Source: Algoriphagus algorifonticola (GTDB taxonomy: Bacteria; Bacteroidota; Bacteroidia; Cytophagales; Cyclobacteriaceae). From it: a stretch of DNA of 53,453 nt. The DNA lies in NCBI RefSeq assembly GCF_007655305.1, contig NZ_VLOG01000019.1, forward strand, positions 110,467-163,919, read 5' to 3'. Made by a program: the position numbers and the translations under genes. Position 1 is the stretch's first letter; each line of letters opens with the position of its first letter. Positions 44,329 through 53,215 of the stretch are shown here, piece after piece. Below the pieces are notes generated by a model, which saw only the letters and a program-made list of their open reading frames with translations, was not told the origin of the DNA and ran no database searches.

Positions 44329-45177
44329 ATGGAAAAAATAACCAAACCCATCTCAGGCTACATGATTCTTTTATTGAATCTAGCCTTAATTCCAGCTGCT
44401 ATATTTTCACTAGTCAATGGACAGGCAGTTCCTGGAATAGCATCTATTTTCGCATTCATTCTTCTCATTCCAGGTTATTTTATAGTGGAACCCAATAAAG
44501 CCATGGTATTACTCTTGTTTGGAGAATATAAGGGAACAGTGAAAGCAAACGGTTTTTTCTGGGTCAACCCTTTTATGACCAAGAAGAAAATTTCACTTCG
44601 GGTAAGAAACTTTGAAAACAAGCCACTCAAGGTAAATGACAAAATCGGTAATCCAGTCATGGTTGGTACCATCGTAGTTTGGCAAGTGGAAGACACTTTC
44701 AAAGCCACTTTTGATGTGGACGATTATGAAAACTTCGTTCATCTCCAATCAGACGCCGCCGTCAGAAAAATGGCTGGCTCCTATCCTTACGATAATTTTG
44801 AAGATGAAGAGGCAGAGATCACTCTTCGCTCAGGTGTGGAAGAGGTTAATAATTCCCTGGAGGAAGAGATTGTGGAAAGACTCAATCATGCCGGTATCAA
44901 AGTAATAGAAGCCCGAATTTCCCATTTGGCTTATGCTTCGGAGATTGCTTCCGCCATGCTTCAAAGACAGCAAGCCACGGCTATCGTCGCGGCAAGACAA
45001 AAGATTGTGGAAGGAGCTGTCGGGATGGTAGAAATGGCTTTAGAAGACCTGAAAGTGAAAGATATTATTGAGTTTGATGAGGATAAAAAAGCTACGATGG
45101 TATCCAACTTGATGGTAGTTCTTTGTTCAGATAAAAGTGCCAGCCCAGTTTTGAATGTAGGAACATTACATCAATAA
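44329..45177 (+). CDS. SPFH/Band-7 (stomatin-prohibitin) domain membrane protein
   Basis: The 282-residue protein has two hydrophobic segments at the N terminus (about 11-30 and 36-54), then a Band-7 domain (PNKAMVLLLFGEYKGTVKANGFFWVNPF, VGTIVVWQVEDTFKATF, HAGIKVIEARISHLAYASEIASAML). SPFH proteins form large ring assemblies on membranes and organise microdomains or proteases. It is the first gene of a tight three-gene operon: 1 nt to the next gene, which starts right after its stop. Confidence 0.85.
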   Translation: MEKITKPISGYMILLLNLALIPAAIFSLVNGQAVPGIASIFAFILLIPGYFIVEPNKAMVLLLFGEYKGTVKANGFFWVNPFMTKKKISLRVRNFENKPLKVNDKIGNPVMVGTIVVWQVEDTFKATFDVDDYENFVHLQSDAAVRKMAGSYPYDNFEDEEAEITLRSGVEEVNNSLEEEIVERLNHAGIKVIEARISHLAYASEIASAMLQRQQATAIVAARQKIVEGAVGMVEMALEDLKVKDIIEFDEDKKATMVSNLMVVLCSDKSASPVLNVGTLHQ

Positions 45178-45178
45178 A

Positions 45179-45670
45179 ATGGCTAATAGAGTCTTCAACG
45201 AAAATCAAAACTACAGAGGAACTTGGGTCATGTACCTTTTACTCATGACAGAGGTACCCATACTCATACTTCTCTCTGTGGTTTTGATAAACTCTGACAG
45301 AGATGTCACAGAGAACTTAGTAGGCCTTAGTATTGCATCCATCGCCATTATTGGCACATTCTTGTTAATAATGAATATTCAACTGCAAACAAGAATTGAT
45401 GATCAGGGTATACACTATAAGTTTTTCCCATTCATCAACAAATGGAGGCATATTCCAAGAGAAAAAATCAAATCTATAGAAGTGATTCATTACAGTCCAA
45501 TCACCGATTATGGAGGATGGGGTTTGAAAGGAAACAAGACCAGCAAGGCTTATAGTATAGTAGGAGATGAAGGCTTACTAATTGATACCGGCGATTCTAA
45601 AAAGATAATGCTGGGAACACAAAAAGGGCCTGAGTTACGAGATTTTATCAATGATTGGAGGGAGGGTTAG
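45179..45670 (+). CDS. Two-span membrane protein with bacterial PH-like domain
   Basis: The 163-residue protein has two membrane segments (about 14-36 and 45-70) followed by a beta-rich domain (TRIDDQGIHYKFFPFINKWRHI, REKIKSIEVIHYSPI, ILLIDTGDSKKIMLGTQ) resembling bacterial PH domains, ending in a helix. Function unknown. It lies 1 nt after the SPFH gene and 3 nt before the Arc-like gene, so the three are surely co-transcribed. Confidence 0.7.
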   Translation: MANRVFNENQNYRGTWVMYLLLMTEVPILILLSVVLINSDRDVTENLVGLSIASIAIIGTFLLIMNIQLQTRIDDQGIHYKFFPFINKWRHIPREKIKSIEVIHYSPITDYGGWGLKGNKTSKAYSIVGDEGLLIDTGDSKKIMLGTQKGPELRDFINDWREG

Positions 45671-45673
45671 ATT

Positions 45674-45832
45674 ATGTCAAGAAAAAAAGCATTTGCACTT
45701 CGCATCGATGAAGAAACCATGAAGGCCATCGAAAAATGGGCTGCAGATGAATTTCGTAGTACCAATGGTCAAATAGAATGGGTGATTAGAGAAGCGTTAA
45801 AAAAAGCAGGTAGGCTTCCGAAAAATTCTTAG
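45674..45832 (+). CDS. Arc/ribbon-helix-helix family small DNA-binding protein
   Basis: The 52-residue protein, MSRKKAFALRIDEETMKAIE at its start, has the short strand (KAFALRI) and two helices (EETMKAIEKWAADEF and TNGQIEWVIREALKKAG) of a ribbon-helix-helix fold. It resembles Arc-family proteins found next to SPFH genes. Dimers of such proteins bind short palindromic half-sites. The ATGAT/ATCAT repeats before the operon could be its target, which would make the operon self-regulated. Confidence 0.75.
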   Translation: MSRKKAFALRIDEETMKAIEKWAADEFRSTNGQIEWVIREALKKAGRLPKNS

Positions 45833-45908
45833 TCAAAGGCTAATAATTGAACTCCAAAGAGAATCATTTCCTTATATAAGTGAGTATATTGGATAAACGA
45901 ACTTTAAA

Positions 45909-46280
45909 ATGAACACGATAAAGAAAACACTTCTTTTAAGCCTGATTGCAGTTTTTGGATTGATTATGATTCCAAATCTTGCTTCAGCCCAGACTTCAGA
46001 GATGTCTAAAGAAGAAAAAAAAGAAATCAAATCTGCAGAAAAGCTAGTCAAAGCGAAGATTGATTTGGGAAAAAAACTAGAAAAACTTCAAAAAGAAGAG
46101 GCTAAACTGGTTAAAACCCAAACCAAATTTGAAAGGGACAATGCAGCAGGAAAACTTTCTCCAAATGATGTTGAGAAAATCACCAAAAAAATCGCCAAGC
46201 AAAAGAAAAGTATTGAAGGCTTGAAAAAGGACATTGAAAAACTAGAGAAGTACATTAATGAAAATGAAGACGGCATATAG
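45909..46280 (+). CDS. Secreted Lys/Glu-rich coiled-coil protein
   Basis: The 123-residue protein has a signal peptide (cleavage near ASAQT) and a mature part made mostly of Lys and Glu with heptad-like spacing (about residues 33-118), predicting one long coiled coil with a short break near KLSPNDVEK. No catalytic motif. It may be a periplasmic structural protein or a chaperone of the Skp kind, but the charge pattern alone does not prove that. The stop codon lies inside its terminator hairpin. Confidence 0.75.
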   Translation: MNTIKKTLLLSLIAVFGLIMIPNLASAQTSEMSKEEKKEIKSAEKLVKAKIDLGKKLEKLQKEEAKLVKTQTKFERDNAAGKLSPNDVEKITKKIAKQKKSIEGLKKDIEKLEKYINENEDGI

Positions 46281-46291
46281 CCGTCTTTTTT
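46268..46291 (+). terminator. Terminator overlapping the stop codon of the coiled-coil protein
   Basis: A 7-bp stem (46268-46274 with 46280-46286, loop atata) contains the TAG stop (46278-46280) and runs into T residues. Confidence 0.85.
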
Positions 46292-46294
46292 CAT

Positions 46295-47773
46295 TTAGAT
46301 CTCAGGTTTATATAATAATTCCTCTTTTTCAAAGTCATACAAGGTCAAAGCCCTTAATTCATAATAGGCGACCCAAAAATCTTTCAATGCATTGAAATAA
46401 GCTCTCTTATTGCTGTCTTTTTCATTTTGAGCAATATTCAGATCAGTCACCGTGACATTGCCTGTCTGGTATCGTTTCAAAGCAATTTCGTATCTCCTTT
46501 GAGCCACTTCATCGGAAGTTTTAGTCACATTCAGCCGTTCCTTGATCATTAGGAAGTTTTTGACTTTGGTAAATATTTCCTGCTCAAAATTAATCACATC
46601 CTGCTGCACAGTATAGTTGACCAGTTGCTGATTTGCTTCCGCCTGAGCCATTCTCGCCTTATTTCTTCCCCAGTCCAAAATAGGCACCGACACCCCTAAA
46701 TTCACCAAAGCTTGTGTATTGGGATTGTTGAAAATATCAGGGAAAGCAAAAGCGGCATTGTTATAACCGTAACTCGCATTTAGTTGCATTCCTATTCTCT
46801 GACCCTTCGCTTCTGCCACCTGAGCTTCTGCTTCGAGTTTCCTTCGGTCAAACCCTAAAGCTTCAGATCGGTTTTGAAAAGCCAATCGAATTGCTTCTTC
46901 CACATTGACTTCAAAATCAGGCAAGTTTTCAGGGGATAACAAGCTAATTTTTGTACTGGGATCTAACCCTATAAATGAGTTGACTGAAAGCGCTGAACTC
47001 TCCAGATCCAATTTTGCCTGAGCTAGATCCTGCCTTGCCTGTAAGGCCTGAAGTTCAACCTGAAGTAGTCGATCCTCGAAAGTAGTCCCTAACTCATAAC
47101 GCTTCTTTTCTATGGAAAAAATCTCTTCCGTGTTTTCTAGGTTTTGAGTTGCTACCTGTAGGTTTACCTGAGCTATCAGATAGTCAAAAAACAATTGAGT
47201 CACAAACAAAGAAACCTCTTCCATCTCCTGTACATACTCTCTTTTACTTTCTTCAAAAAGCAAAGGCTGAATCTTCTTATCCCATTTGAATTGGTTATAA
47301 GCAAAAAGCGGCTGTTGCAATCTGACATTCACAGGAACTCCCGACCAGCGGGTCTGGATTTCATTTGGACCCGCCAGGAAATTATCAAAACGGTTGGTTG
47401 AGGTATTCACAGATATTATCCCTCCTGTTGGAGCAATTACCTGCTGCAGTCCCAATTCCAAATCCATAAAATTCTGTCTTACCTGCAAAAACTCAATGCT
47501 ACCATCCGGCTGAGTGATACTATTAAAAGCCTGAGAATAGCTTGGAATTGTCCCATTGAGGCGAAGTTGAGGATTGTAATTGGACCTGAAAAGCCTGTAT
47601 TGCCAATACCTGTTTTCTTTTCTGGTCAATGCTCTTAAGGCTGCGGGAGATCTATCTTTAGCTCGTTGAACCATTTCCTGAAGCGTATAAGTAGCTTCAT
47701 TTTGGGCTTTTAAATCGGTTGGAAAATAAGTCAGAGCAAAAAATAATAAGCCAATAAAGTGTCTTTTTTTCAT
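46295..47773 (-). CDS. TolC-family outer-membrane efflux protein
   Basis: The 492-residue protein has a signal peptide (near DLKAQNE) and the OEP layout: two repeats of long helices with barrel strands (EKKRYELGTTFEDRLLQVELQ and ALKRYQTGNVTVTDLNIAQNEKDS), as in TolC trimers. It would form the outer-membrane exit duct for a tripartite pump or a type I exporter. No periplasmic adaptor or inner-membrane pump is adjacent, so the partner is elsewhere. It converges on the coiled-coil gene, and a methyltransferase gene diverges from it upstream. Confidence 0.9.
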   Translation of the reverse strand: MKKRHFIGLLFFALTYFPTDLKAQNEATYTLQEMVQRAKDRSPAALRALTRKENRYWQYRLFRSNYNPQLRLNGTIPSYSQAFNSITQPDGSIEFLQVRQNFMDLELGLQQVIAPTGGIISVNTSTNRFDNFLAGPNEIQTRWSGVPVNVRLQQPLFAYNQFKWDKKIQPLLFEESKREYVQEMEEVSLFVTQLFFDYLIAQVNLQVATQNLENTEEIFSIEKKRYELGTTFEDRLLQVELQALQARQDLAQAKLDLESSALSVNSFIGLDPSTKISLLSPENLPDFEVNVEEAIRLAFQNRSEALGFDRRKLEAEAQVAEAKGQRIGMQLNASYGYNNAAFAFPDIFNNPNTQALVNLGVSVPILDWGRNKARMAQAEANQQLVNYTVQQDVINFEQEIFTKVKNFLMIKERLNVTKTSDEVAQRRYEIALKRYQTGNVTVTDLNIAQNEKDSNKRAYFNALKDFWVAYYELRALTLYDFEKEELLYKPEI

Positions 47774-47935
47774 CAGATTTTAAATCATAATATGGTAATT
47801 TGAACTAAAATAATGATAGTTCTACGAATTACAAATTATGCCTAGGTATCAAAATCCTAAAAAATCCTAAACACTCTATTATTGATCATTATTTCAGGCA
47901 AAAAGGATTGATTAACTTGCAGCCTGAATAGCGAT

Positions 47936-48700
47936 ATGAAGAAGATAATCAGTTTTGTCATCCGGTATATTCCCAGACCATTTCTACAAAGAGTAAGTCC
48001 TTTGGCCATGAAATTTTTCGCCATAACTAATCGTGGCAGCGCAGTTCAATGCCCCGTTTGTGAAAAATCATACAAAAAATTCCTCCCTTACGGCCGGATA
48101 GCAAGGGAAAATGCTCTTTGCCCCAACTGCCTTTCCTTAGAAAGACACAGGTTGATGTGGCTTTATTTAAAAGAAAAAACCAACTTCTTCACGGCTCCAT
48201 TGAAAGTTTTGCATGTAGCACCAGAGCATTGTTTCATCCAGCGATTTGAAGCCCTTCCTAATTTGGAGTATATCACAGGAGATATTGAGTCTCCCTTGGC
48301 AAAAGTTAAAATGGACGTTCATGATATCCCCTTTCCGGAAAATACATTTGATGTAGTATTCTGCAACCATGTCTTGGAACACGTAGAAGACGATATAAGG
48401 GCTTGTCAGGAGTTTAATAGAGTCCTGAAGCCAAGCGGATGGGCTATTCTCCAGTCTCCAGTATACCCTATAGAAACAACTCTGGAAGACTCCTCCATTA
48501 CAGACCCTGCTGAAAGAGAAAAACTCTTTGGCCAAAGAGACCATGTTCGAAAATTCGGTAAAGATTACGCAGAAAGATTGAGGCGCTCAGGATTGCGCAT
48601 AGAAGAAAATCAATTCGTGAAGGAATTATCCGAAGAAAAAGTATCGCACTTTGCTTTACCTTCTCAGGAAATCATTTTTGTCTGTAAAAAAGGAGATTAG
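47936..48700 (+). CDS. Class I SAM-dependent methyltransferase with N-terminal zinc ribbon
   Basis: The 254-residue protein has an N-terminal four-cysteine cluster (C39-x2-C42 and C62-x2-C65) and a Rossmann methyltransferase: KVLHVAPEH (motif I position), MDVHDIPFPENTFDVVFCNHVLEHVEDD and VLKPSGWAILQSPV. The family often occurs beside glycosyltransferases. Its stop codon overlaps that of the convergent glycosyltransferase gene by 4 nt. The substrate may be a glycan or small molecule and cannot be determined. Confidence 0.85.
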   Translation: MKKIISFVIRYIPRPFLQRVSPLAMKFFAITNRGSAVQCPVCEKSYKKFLPYGRIARENALCPNCLSLERHRLMWLYLKEKTNFFTAPLKVLHVAPEHCFIQRFEALPNLEYITGDIESPLAKVKMDVHDIPFPENTFDVVFCNHVLEHVEDDIRACQEFNRVLKPSGWAILQSPVYPIETTLEDSSITDPAEREKLFGQRDHVRKFGKDYAERLRRSGLRIEENQFVKELSEEKVSHFALPSQEIIFVCKKGD

Positions 48701-49653
48701 CCTTTGAATTGTTTTAACACCAGTTCATAAATCAGACCTTTCCCATAGGCTGAGAGTTGTATAACTGAGCAGACTAAGGCCAAAAATCCTGTAAGCAATG
48801 ACTTGGTTTGAAGAGATCCAGAAACTAGGATTAAGAAGGCCCATAGACAGATCAATCCTCGTTGAAGTTGAATAGTAAGAGGATGCCAACCAATCAAAGT
48901 CATAAATAGAAACAGGAGAAAAAGGGAGGGAAACAAATGAACCAGCTTGATTGCTCCTGGATGAAACCTTGACACATTCACTCTGTTTCTCCCAAAAGAA
49001 AATGCCTGTTTGGTGAAGCTTAAAAGTGTATTTTTTCGCTTATGATAAACAAAGGCATCTTCGATTAACTCCAATTTAAATCCTGCCTTTTTTATTCGGA
49101 TACTCCATTCAATATCTTCTCCCCTATTGGGATCCACAAATCCCCCAGTACTGTCGAAGACTTTTCTGGAAACTCCCATATTAAAGCCTCTTGCCTGATA
49201 CTTGGAGGGATCTTTTAATTTACCTCTAATACCCCCTGTTGTCCAGAAAGAGGTCATGGCAAAATCCATTGCCTTCTGAAGAGCTGTAAATTCTTCTTTT
49301 GCAGCATCTGGCCCTCCGTATGCATCCAATTTCCTTTTCGGAATTTCCTCTGATAAGACTTGCAGAAAATTTGGTGGGAGAATTACATCCGAGTCTAGAA
49401 TGACAAAAAAGTCACCAGAAGCATTTTTCATACCAAAATTTCGGGCAAAGCCCTGACCTAAATTTTCCTGATAAAAATACCGGACCTCTAGGTCTGAGGA
49501 AAAAGAAGCCGCAATTTCTTCAGATTTGATATAAGACCCATCCTCAACAATGACAACTTCAAAATCTGAATAACTCTGATTTTGTAGACTTTCTAAAAGT
49601 TCTCGAATTTCCTGAGGACGATTATAGACCGGTATGATTACCGAAAATTTCAT
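48697..49653 (-). CDS. Family 2 glycosyltransferase with C-terminal membrane segments
   Basis: The 318-residue protein has an A-fold GT2 domain: FSVIIPVYNRPQEIRELLESL, IVEDGSY, LDSDVILPPNF (D-x-D metal motif), and GFVDPNRGEDIEWSIRIKKAGF with an acceptor/base ED. Three or so hydrophobic C-terminal segments anchor it to the membrane (about 230-300). It probably transfers a sugar in envelope glycan synthesis. The true start is the ATG at 49653, not the preceding TTG; it overlaps the stop of the upstream glycosyltransferase gene (TGATG). Confidence 0.88.
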   Translation of the reverse strand: MKFSVIIPVYNRPQEIRELLESLQNQSYSDFEVVIVEDGSYIKSEEIAASFSSDLEVRYFYQENLGQGFARNFGMKNASGDFFVILDSDVILPPNFLQVLSEEIPKRKLDAYGGPDAAKEEFTALQKAMDFAMTSFWTTGGIRGKLKDPSKYQARGFNMGVSRKVFDSTGGFVDPNRGEDIEWSIRIKKAGFKLELIEDAFVYHKRKNTLLSFTKQAFSFGRNRVNVSRFHPGAIKLVHLFPSLFLLFLFMTLIGWHPLTIQLQRGLICLWAFLILVSGSLQTKSLLTGFLALVCSVIQLSAYGKGLIYELVLKQFKG

Positions 49654-50615
49654 CAAAAGTGAAAATTGATTTCTTCATCAATTTTGTATTCAGTTTCCTT
49701 AGATTGATTAGATGTCATCAATTCTGCAATGAAGCCTGTCACAAACAACTGAACTCCTATAATCAAGGCAACCAAGGCCAAAAAGAATAAAGGTTGGTCT
49801 ACGATTTCCCGAACTGGTTTTCCCTGGCTTAGCCCATAAACTTTTTGAAAAATCAGCCAGCAGGTAATAATAAATCCTGAAAAGAAGGAAAGAGTACCCC
49901 ACAATCCGAAAAAATGCATAGGCTTCTTTTTATATCTGTGGACAAATGAAACCGAAATCAGGTCTAAAAACCCATTCAGGAAACGCTCGATCCCAAATTT
50001 GGAATATCCATATTTTCTGGCCTGATGCTGAACGACTTTTTCACCGATTTTCGCAAACCCATTCCATTTTGCCAAAAGGGGGATATAGCGATGCATCTCC
50101 CCATAGATTTGAATGTTTTTAACCACTTTAGACCTATAGGCTTTCAATCCGCAATTGAAATCATGAAGTTTTATTCCTGATATCCAACGGGTAACTGCAT
50201 TAAAAAATCGGGAAGGAATCGTTTTAGAAATAGGGTCATGCCGTTCTTTTTTCCAGCCAGACACTACATCATACCCTTCTTCTGTTATCATTTTATAGAG
50301 TCCCGGAATTTCTTCGGGACTGTCTTGCAAGTCAGCGTCCAAGGTAATCACTACTTGCCCTTCAGCCTTTTTAAATCCAGCGTCTAAAGCCGCAGATTTC
50401 CCGTAGTTCCGGATAAAATTAAGCCCTTTGATATTTCCATTTTCTTTGGCGAGACGCTGGATTACTTCCCAAGACTGATCGGTACTTCCATCATTGACCA
50501 ATATGATTTCATAAGAAAAGCCGTGGTCATTACAGACACGGCTAATCCATTGGGTCAATTCCGGTAAAGATTCCTCCTCGTTGAATACTGGAACTACAGC
50601 TGAGACTTGAAGCAT
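49653..50615 (-). CDS. DPM1/ArnC-like membrane glycosyltransferase (family 2)
   Basis: The 320-residue protein has GT2 motifs (VVPVFNEEESLPEL, ILVNDGSTDQSW, TLDADLQDSPEEIPGL) and two C-terminal transmembrane segments (about 228-250 and 270-295), typical of polyprenyl-phosphate sugar synthases. Such enzymes attach mannose, glucose or aminosugars to undecaprenyl phosphate for periplasmic transfer. The tail overlaps the next GT2 gene and the ATG lies 1 nt after the DUF4199 gene stop, so all share one operon. Confidence 0.88.
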   Translation of the reverse strand: MLQVSAVVPVFNEEESLPELTQWISRVCNDHGFSYEIILVNDGSTDQSWEVIQRLAKENGNIKGLNFIRNYGKSAALDAGFKKAEGQVVITLDADLQDSPEEIPGLYKMITEEGYDVVSGWKKERHDPISKTIPSRFFNAVTRWISGIKLHDFNCGLKAYRSKVVKNIQIYGEMHRYIPLLAKWNGFAKIGEKVVQHQARKYGYSKFGIERFLNGFLDLISVSFVHRYKKKPMHFFGLWGTLSFFSGFIITCWLIFQKVYGLSQGKPVREIVDQPLFFLALVALIIGVQLFVTGFIAELMTSNQSKETEYKIDEEINFHF

Positions 50616-50616
50616 T

Positions 50617-51165
50617 TTAATAATCTAGGGACTTATCTCTTTTTTTAAGGATAGCACCCAAAATTAAGGCAATGATTGCATATACTATCAATCCAAAGCC
50701 AAAGTTTTTGATTTGGCCTCCTAGCGTAAAATTATTCCTGGTAGCTTCCCTCATCTCATCCAGCTGCTCAGTACTCATATTATCAGGATTAGCACCAAAA
50801 CTCTCCATAATTTCCAGAGTATTCTGAACTGATGCATCTGCGAGTACATCTGGTAATGATGGGTCTATCACATGAAATAGTAGGATTTGCCCTATAATGC
50901 TAATTATTCCTGAGATGATAATAGCTATAAAGCTAAAGTTAAAAGCTGTCCCAAAACTCATGAACCCACCTAATTCAGCTCTGTATTGTCTTCCGAAATA
51001 AATAATCAAAATAAAAAACAATACGATTGCAACTAAGCCAAACCAACCAGAAGCGAGTAAATTAGAATCGATAAAATAAGCAATATAAGTTATTGCCAAA
51101 GAAACTAGGCCGATTGTCAAACCAGGTTGGACAGCGGCTTTAAAAGGAGTTTGTTGCTCTTCCAT
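50617..51165 (-). CDS. DUF4199 membrane protein (copy 2)
   Basis: The 182-residue protein has four hydrophobic segments (about 13-29, 37-56, 70-96, 153-172) and the GGFMSFGTAFNFSFIAIIISGIISI stretch typical of DUF4199, a Bacteroidota family of unknown function. It shares the layout of the adjacent upstream DUF4199 gene (tandem paralogues, 6-nt gap) but the two are diverged. It lies 1 nt before the DPM1-like glycosyltransferase gene, so it may support glycan synthesis in the membrane. Confidence 0.8.
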   Translation of the reverse strand: MEEQQTPFKAAVQPGLTIGLVSLAITYIAYFIDSNLLASGWFGLVAIVLFFILIIYFGRQYRAELGGFMSFGTAFNFSFIAIIISGIISIIGQILLFHVIDPSLPDVLADASVQNTLEIMESFGANPDNMSTEQLDEMREATRNNFTLGGQIKNFGFGLIVYAIIALILGAILKKRDKSLDY

Positions 51166-51171
51166 AAGTGA

Positions 51172-51684
51172 TCAATTAGGGTTTTTCCTCAAAATAATAG
51201 AAATAATAATGGTAAAAAACAGTCCGGGGATGATTTTCCAAATAGCATCATTCAATCCAATGTCAAAAGGAACCATGAATTGTACATTTTTTAAAGTACT
51301 CTGATAGGAATCCTCTCCCACTTGAGATATAATAGTGTCTTTACTTGATCCCAAGACCTCAAGTTTGGAGGATTTGATTTCTTCAAATAATTCAGGAAAT
51401 GAAAGCAAAATTATCCAAATACCTAATCCTGAGATAATGGCAATCAAGCAATAGGTCACAAAACCAACCGACATCCCTTCGGCAAAAGAAATAAAGCCGT
51501 TATTAGAATAATCTTTGAAAAACTTCAAAGCCAAAAATATGGATATGGGAGTGATGACATAGCCGAAAATCAAATTCAGATTCGTAGGATCCGGTTCCAT
51601 CCAAGCTAATATCCCGAAAGCTATGACACTTAAGATTCCACCTAAGGTTCCGAATTGATACGCAGATCCAAAATATTTATTCAT
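51172..51684 (-). CDS. DUF4199-like membrane protein (copy 1)
   Basis: The 170-residue protein has four membrane spans (about 10-26, 36-52, 70-96, 148-164), and FISFAEGMSVGFVTYCLIAIISGLG aligns in position with the equivalent part of the next gene. It is therefore a tandem DUF4199 paralogue. The ATG at 51684 overlaps the end of the dihydroorotase-like gene by 8 nt; the TTG 3 nt before it is less likely. Function unknown. Confidence 0.8.
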   Translation of the reverse strand: MNKYFGSAYQFGTLGGILSVIAFGILAWMEPDPTNLNLIFGYVITPISIFLALKFFKDYSNNGFISFAEGMSVGFVTYCLIAIISGLGIWIILLSFPELFEEIKSSKLEVLGSSKDTIISQVGEDSYQSTLKNVQFMVPFDIGLNDAIWKIIPGLFFTIIISIILRKNPN

Positions 51685-52915
51685 CAATTTTTATCAAGTT
51701 CCCTTTTTGAAACACATACTTCACTTTACCGGTCAATTCAGTTCCGAACCAAGGGTGATTGGCTGAAAGAGACTTATTGGATTTACGATTATAAGTCCAC
51801 TTTTCCGCTGGATCAAAAATCGTCCAAGAACTATCCTGGTTATCGGACAAAACTTTGGTTGGCCCATCCGTGATTTTTTCAATCAAAAGATCCCAGCCCA
51901 ATTCTTTTGCAAGCTTTACCATGGCAGGAAGAAATGTTTGAAGGCCAGACATCCCAAAAGAGGCGAGGTCAAACTCCATAAATTTGGAGTCAAAATCCTG
52001 AGGCTGATGGTTGGACACCAAGGCATCTATAGTTCCATCTTTGAGGCCTTTAATCAAGGCTTTTCGCTCTGCAACACCTCTGAAAGGTGGAATCACTTTA
52101 TAATTGGGATCAAACTCCTTTAAGTCAGAGTCTGAAAACAAGAGTTGATAGATGGATACATCAGCAGTAACGGCCAAGCCTTCTTTTTTAGCTTGTCGAA
52201 TTAATTCCACCCCTTTTGCTGTGGATATTGTTTGAAAATGGACTCTACCACCTGCGTAGCGAATCAATTCCAGGTTACGGTGTATGGCCACTTCTTCGGC
52301 CAAAGAAGGCATCCCTTTCATACCCAAATGAGTAGACATCTCTCCTTCGTGCATTTGTCCGAAAATAGATAATAAAGGATCATATGCATGGTCAAACAGA
52401 ATACCCTCAAACTTTTGCAAATACTGAATAACTTTTAAATAGCGATCGCTATTAGAAAGGGGCTTATTACCTTCTCCAAAAATTCTAACACCAGATTGGT
52501 AATGCATATCCAGGATTTCGGTCAAATCTTCTCCGTCGGTGTTTTTGGTTACAGCACCTTGAACAATCAATTTAGGAGAATATTGAGCAGCCTTGGATTT
52601 GATGAAATCAACCTCATTTTTGGATTGAACGACAGGATCTGTATTGGGCATTAAAACAGCCCTTGAAAAACCACTTACTTGAAGTGATTCGCATAGACTT
52701 TCAATAGTTTCCTTGTACTCCAATCCAGGTTCTCCGGCTTTAACGCGAAGATCAGTCCAGCCTGGACTAGCAATCCAGCCGGTGGCATTTATTTCATTTT
52801 TTGGTGATTCTTTGGAGGGAGAAAAAGGAGTGAAATTCCCTTGATCAAAAATAAAATCTCCTTGAGTAGATTTTCCTGAAGCAATGAGGGTAATACCTCT
52901 GAATAGTACAGCCAT
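51677..52915 (-). CDS. Dihydroorotase-like protein lacking metal ligands
   Basis: The 412-residue protein has the overall dihydroorotase (amidohydrolase) fold and many family positions: ASPGWTDLRVKAGEPG, MHEGEMSTHLGMKGMPSLAEEVAIHRN, LLFSDSDL and FGMSGLQTFLPAMVKL. The metal-binding and catalytic residues are replaced: the usual D-x-H-x-H-x-R-x-P reads D55-L-R-V-K-A-G-E-P63, HVST reads FQTIST, and the TPHHL region reads SIYQL. It is likely non-catalytic, comparable to PyrC' partners of aspartate transcarbamoylase. The ATG at 52915 starts the conserved part. Confidence 0.8.
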   Translation of the reverse strand: MAVLFRGITLIASGKSTQGDFIFDQGNFTPFSPSKESPKNEINATGWIASPGWTDLRVKAGEPGLEYKETIESLCESLQVSGFSRAVLMPNTDPVVQSKNEVDFIKSKAAQYSPKLIVQGAVTKNTDGEDLTEILDMHYQSGVRIFGEGNKPLSNSDRYLKVIQYLQKFEGILFDHAYDPLLSIFGQMHEGEMSTHLGMKGMPSLAEEVAIHRNLELIRYAGGRVHFQTISTAKGVELIRQAKKEGLAVTADVSIYQLLFSDSDLKEFDPNYKVIPPFRGVAERKALIKGLKDGTIDALVSNHQPQDFDSKFMEFDLASFGMSGLQTFLPAMVKLAKELGWDLLIEKITDGPTKVLSDNQDSSWTIFDPAEKWTYNRKSNKSLSANHPWFGTELTGKVKYVFQKGNLIKIDE

Positions 52916-53021
52916 TATTTCTGATTTGCTACAAAACTGCAACAATATTCTAAAAATGAAAAATAAACTTCAGTGTCAGGGGATAAATCTATTCATTACC
53001 CGTCATGGGAGGAGTAATTGG

Positions 53022-53066
53022 GTTATTGGTTATTGAGTTATTTGTTATTGAGTAATTAGTTGTTGG
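53022..53066. repeat. Short degenerate direct repeats (gttattgag units)
   Basis: Three imperfect copies of a 13-15-nt unit, TTATTGAGTTATTT-like, lie head to tail. Such simple repeats can arise by slippage. Confidence 0.5.
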
Positions 53067-53215
53067 AATACGTCTCCCGTTGAATTCTTTACCCTTTTAC
53101 CTTTCTGACTTAACCTTCCCTTTGGGAGATAAACTTTAAAAACTTCCCTTCTACCCACAGCCTACTGCCTGCTATTCCTGAACTGAATAAACTTCATTGG
53201 GACGAATAACCAGTA

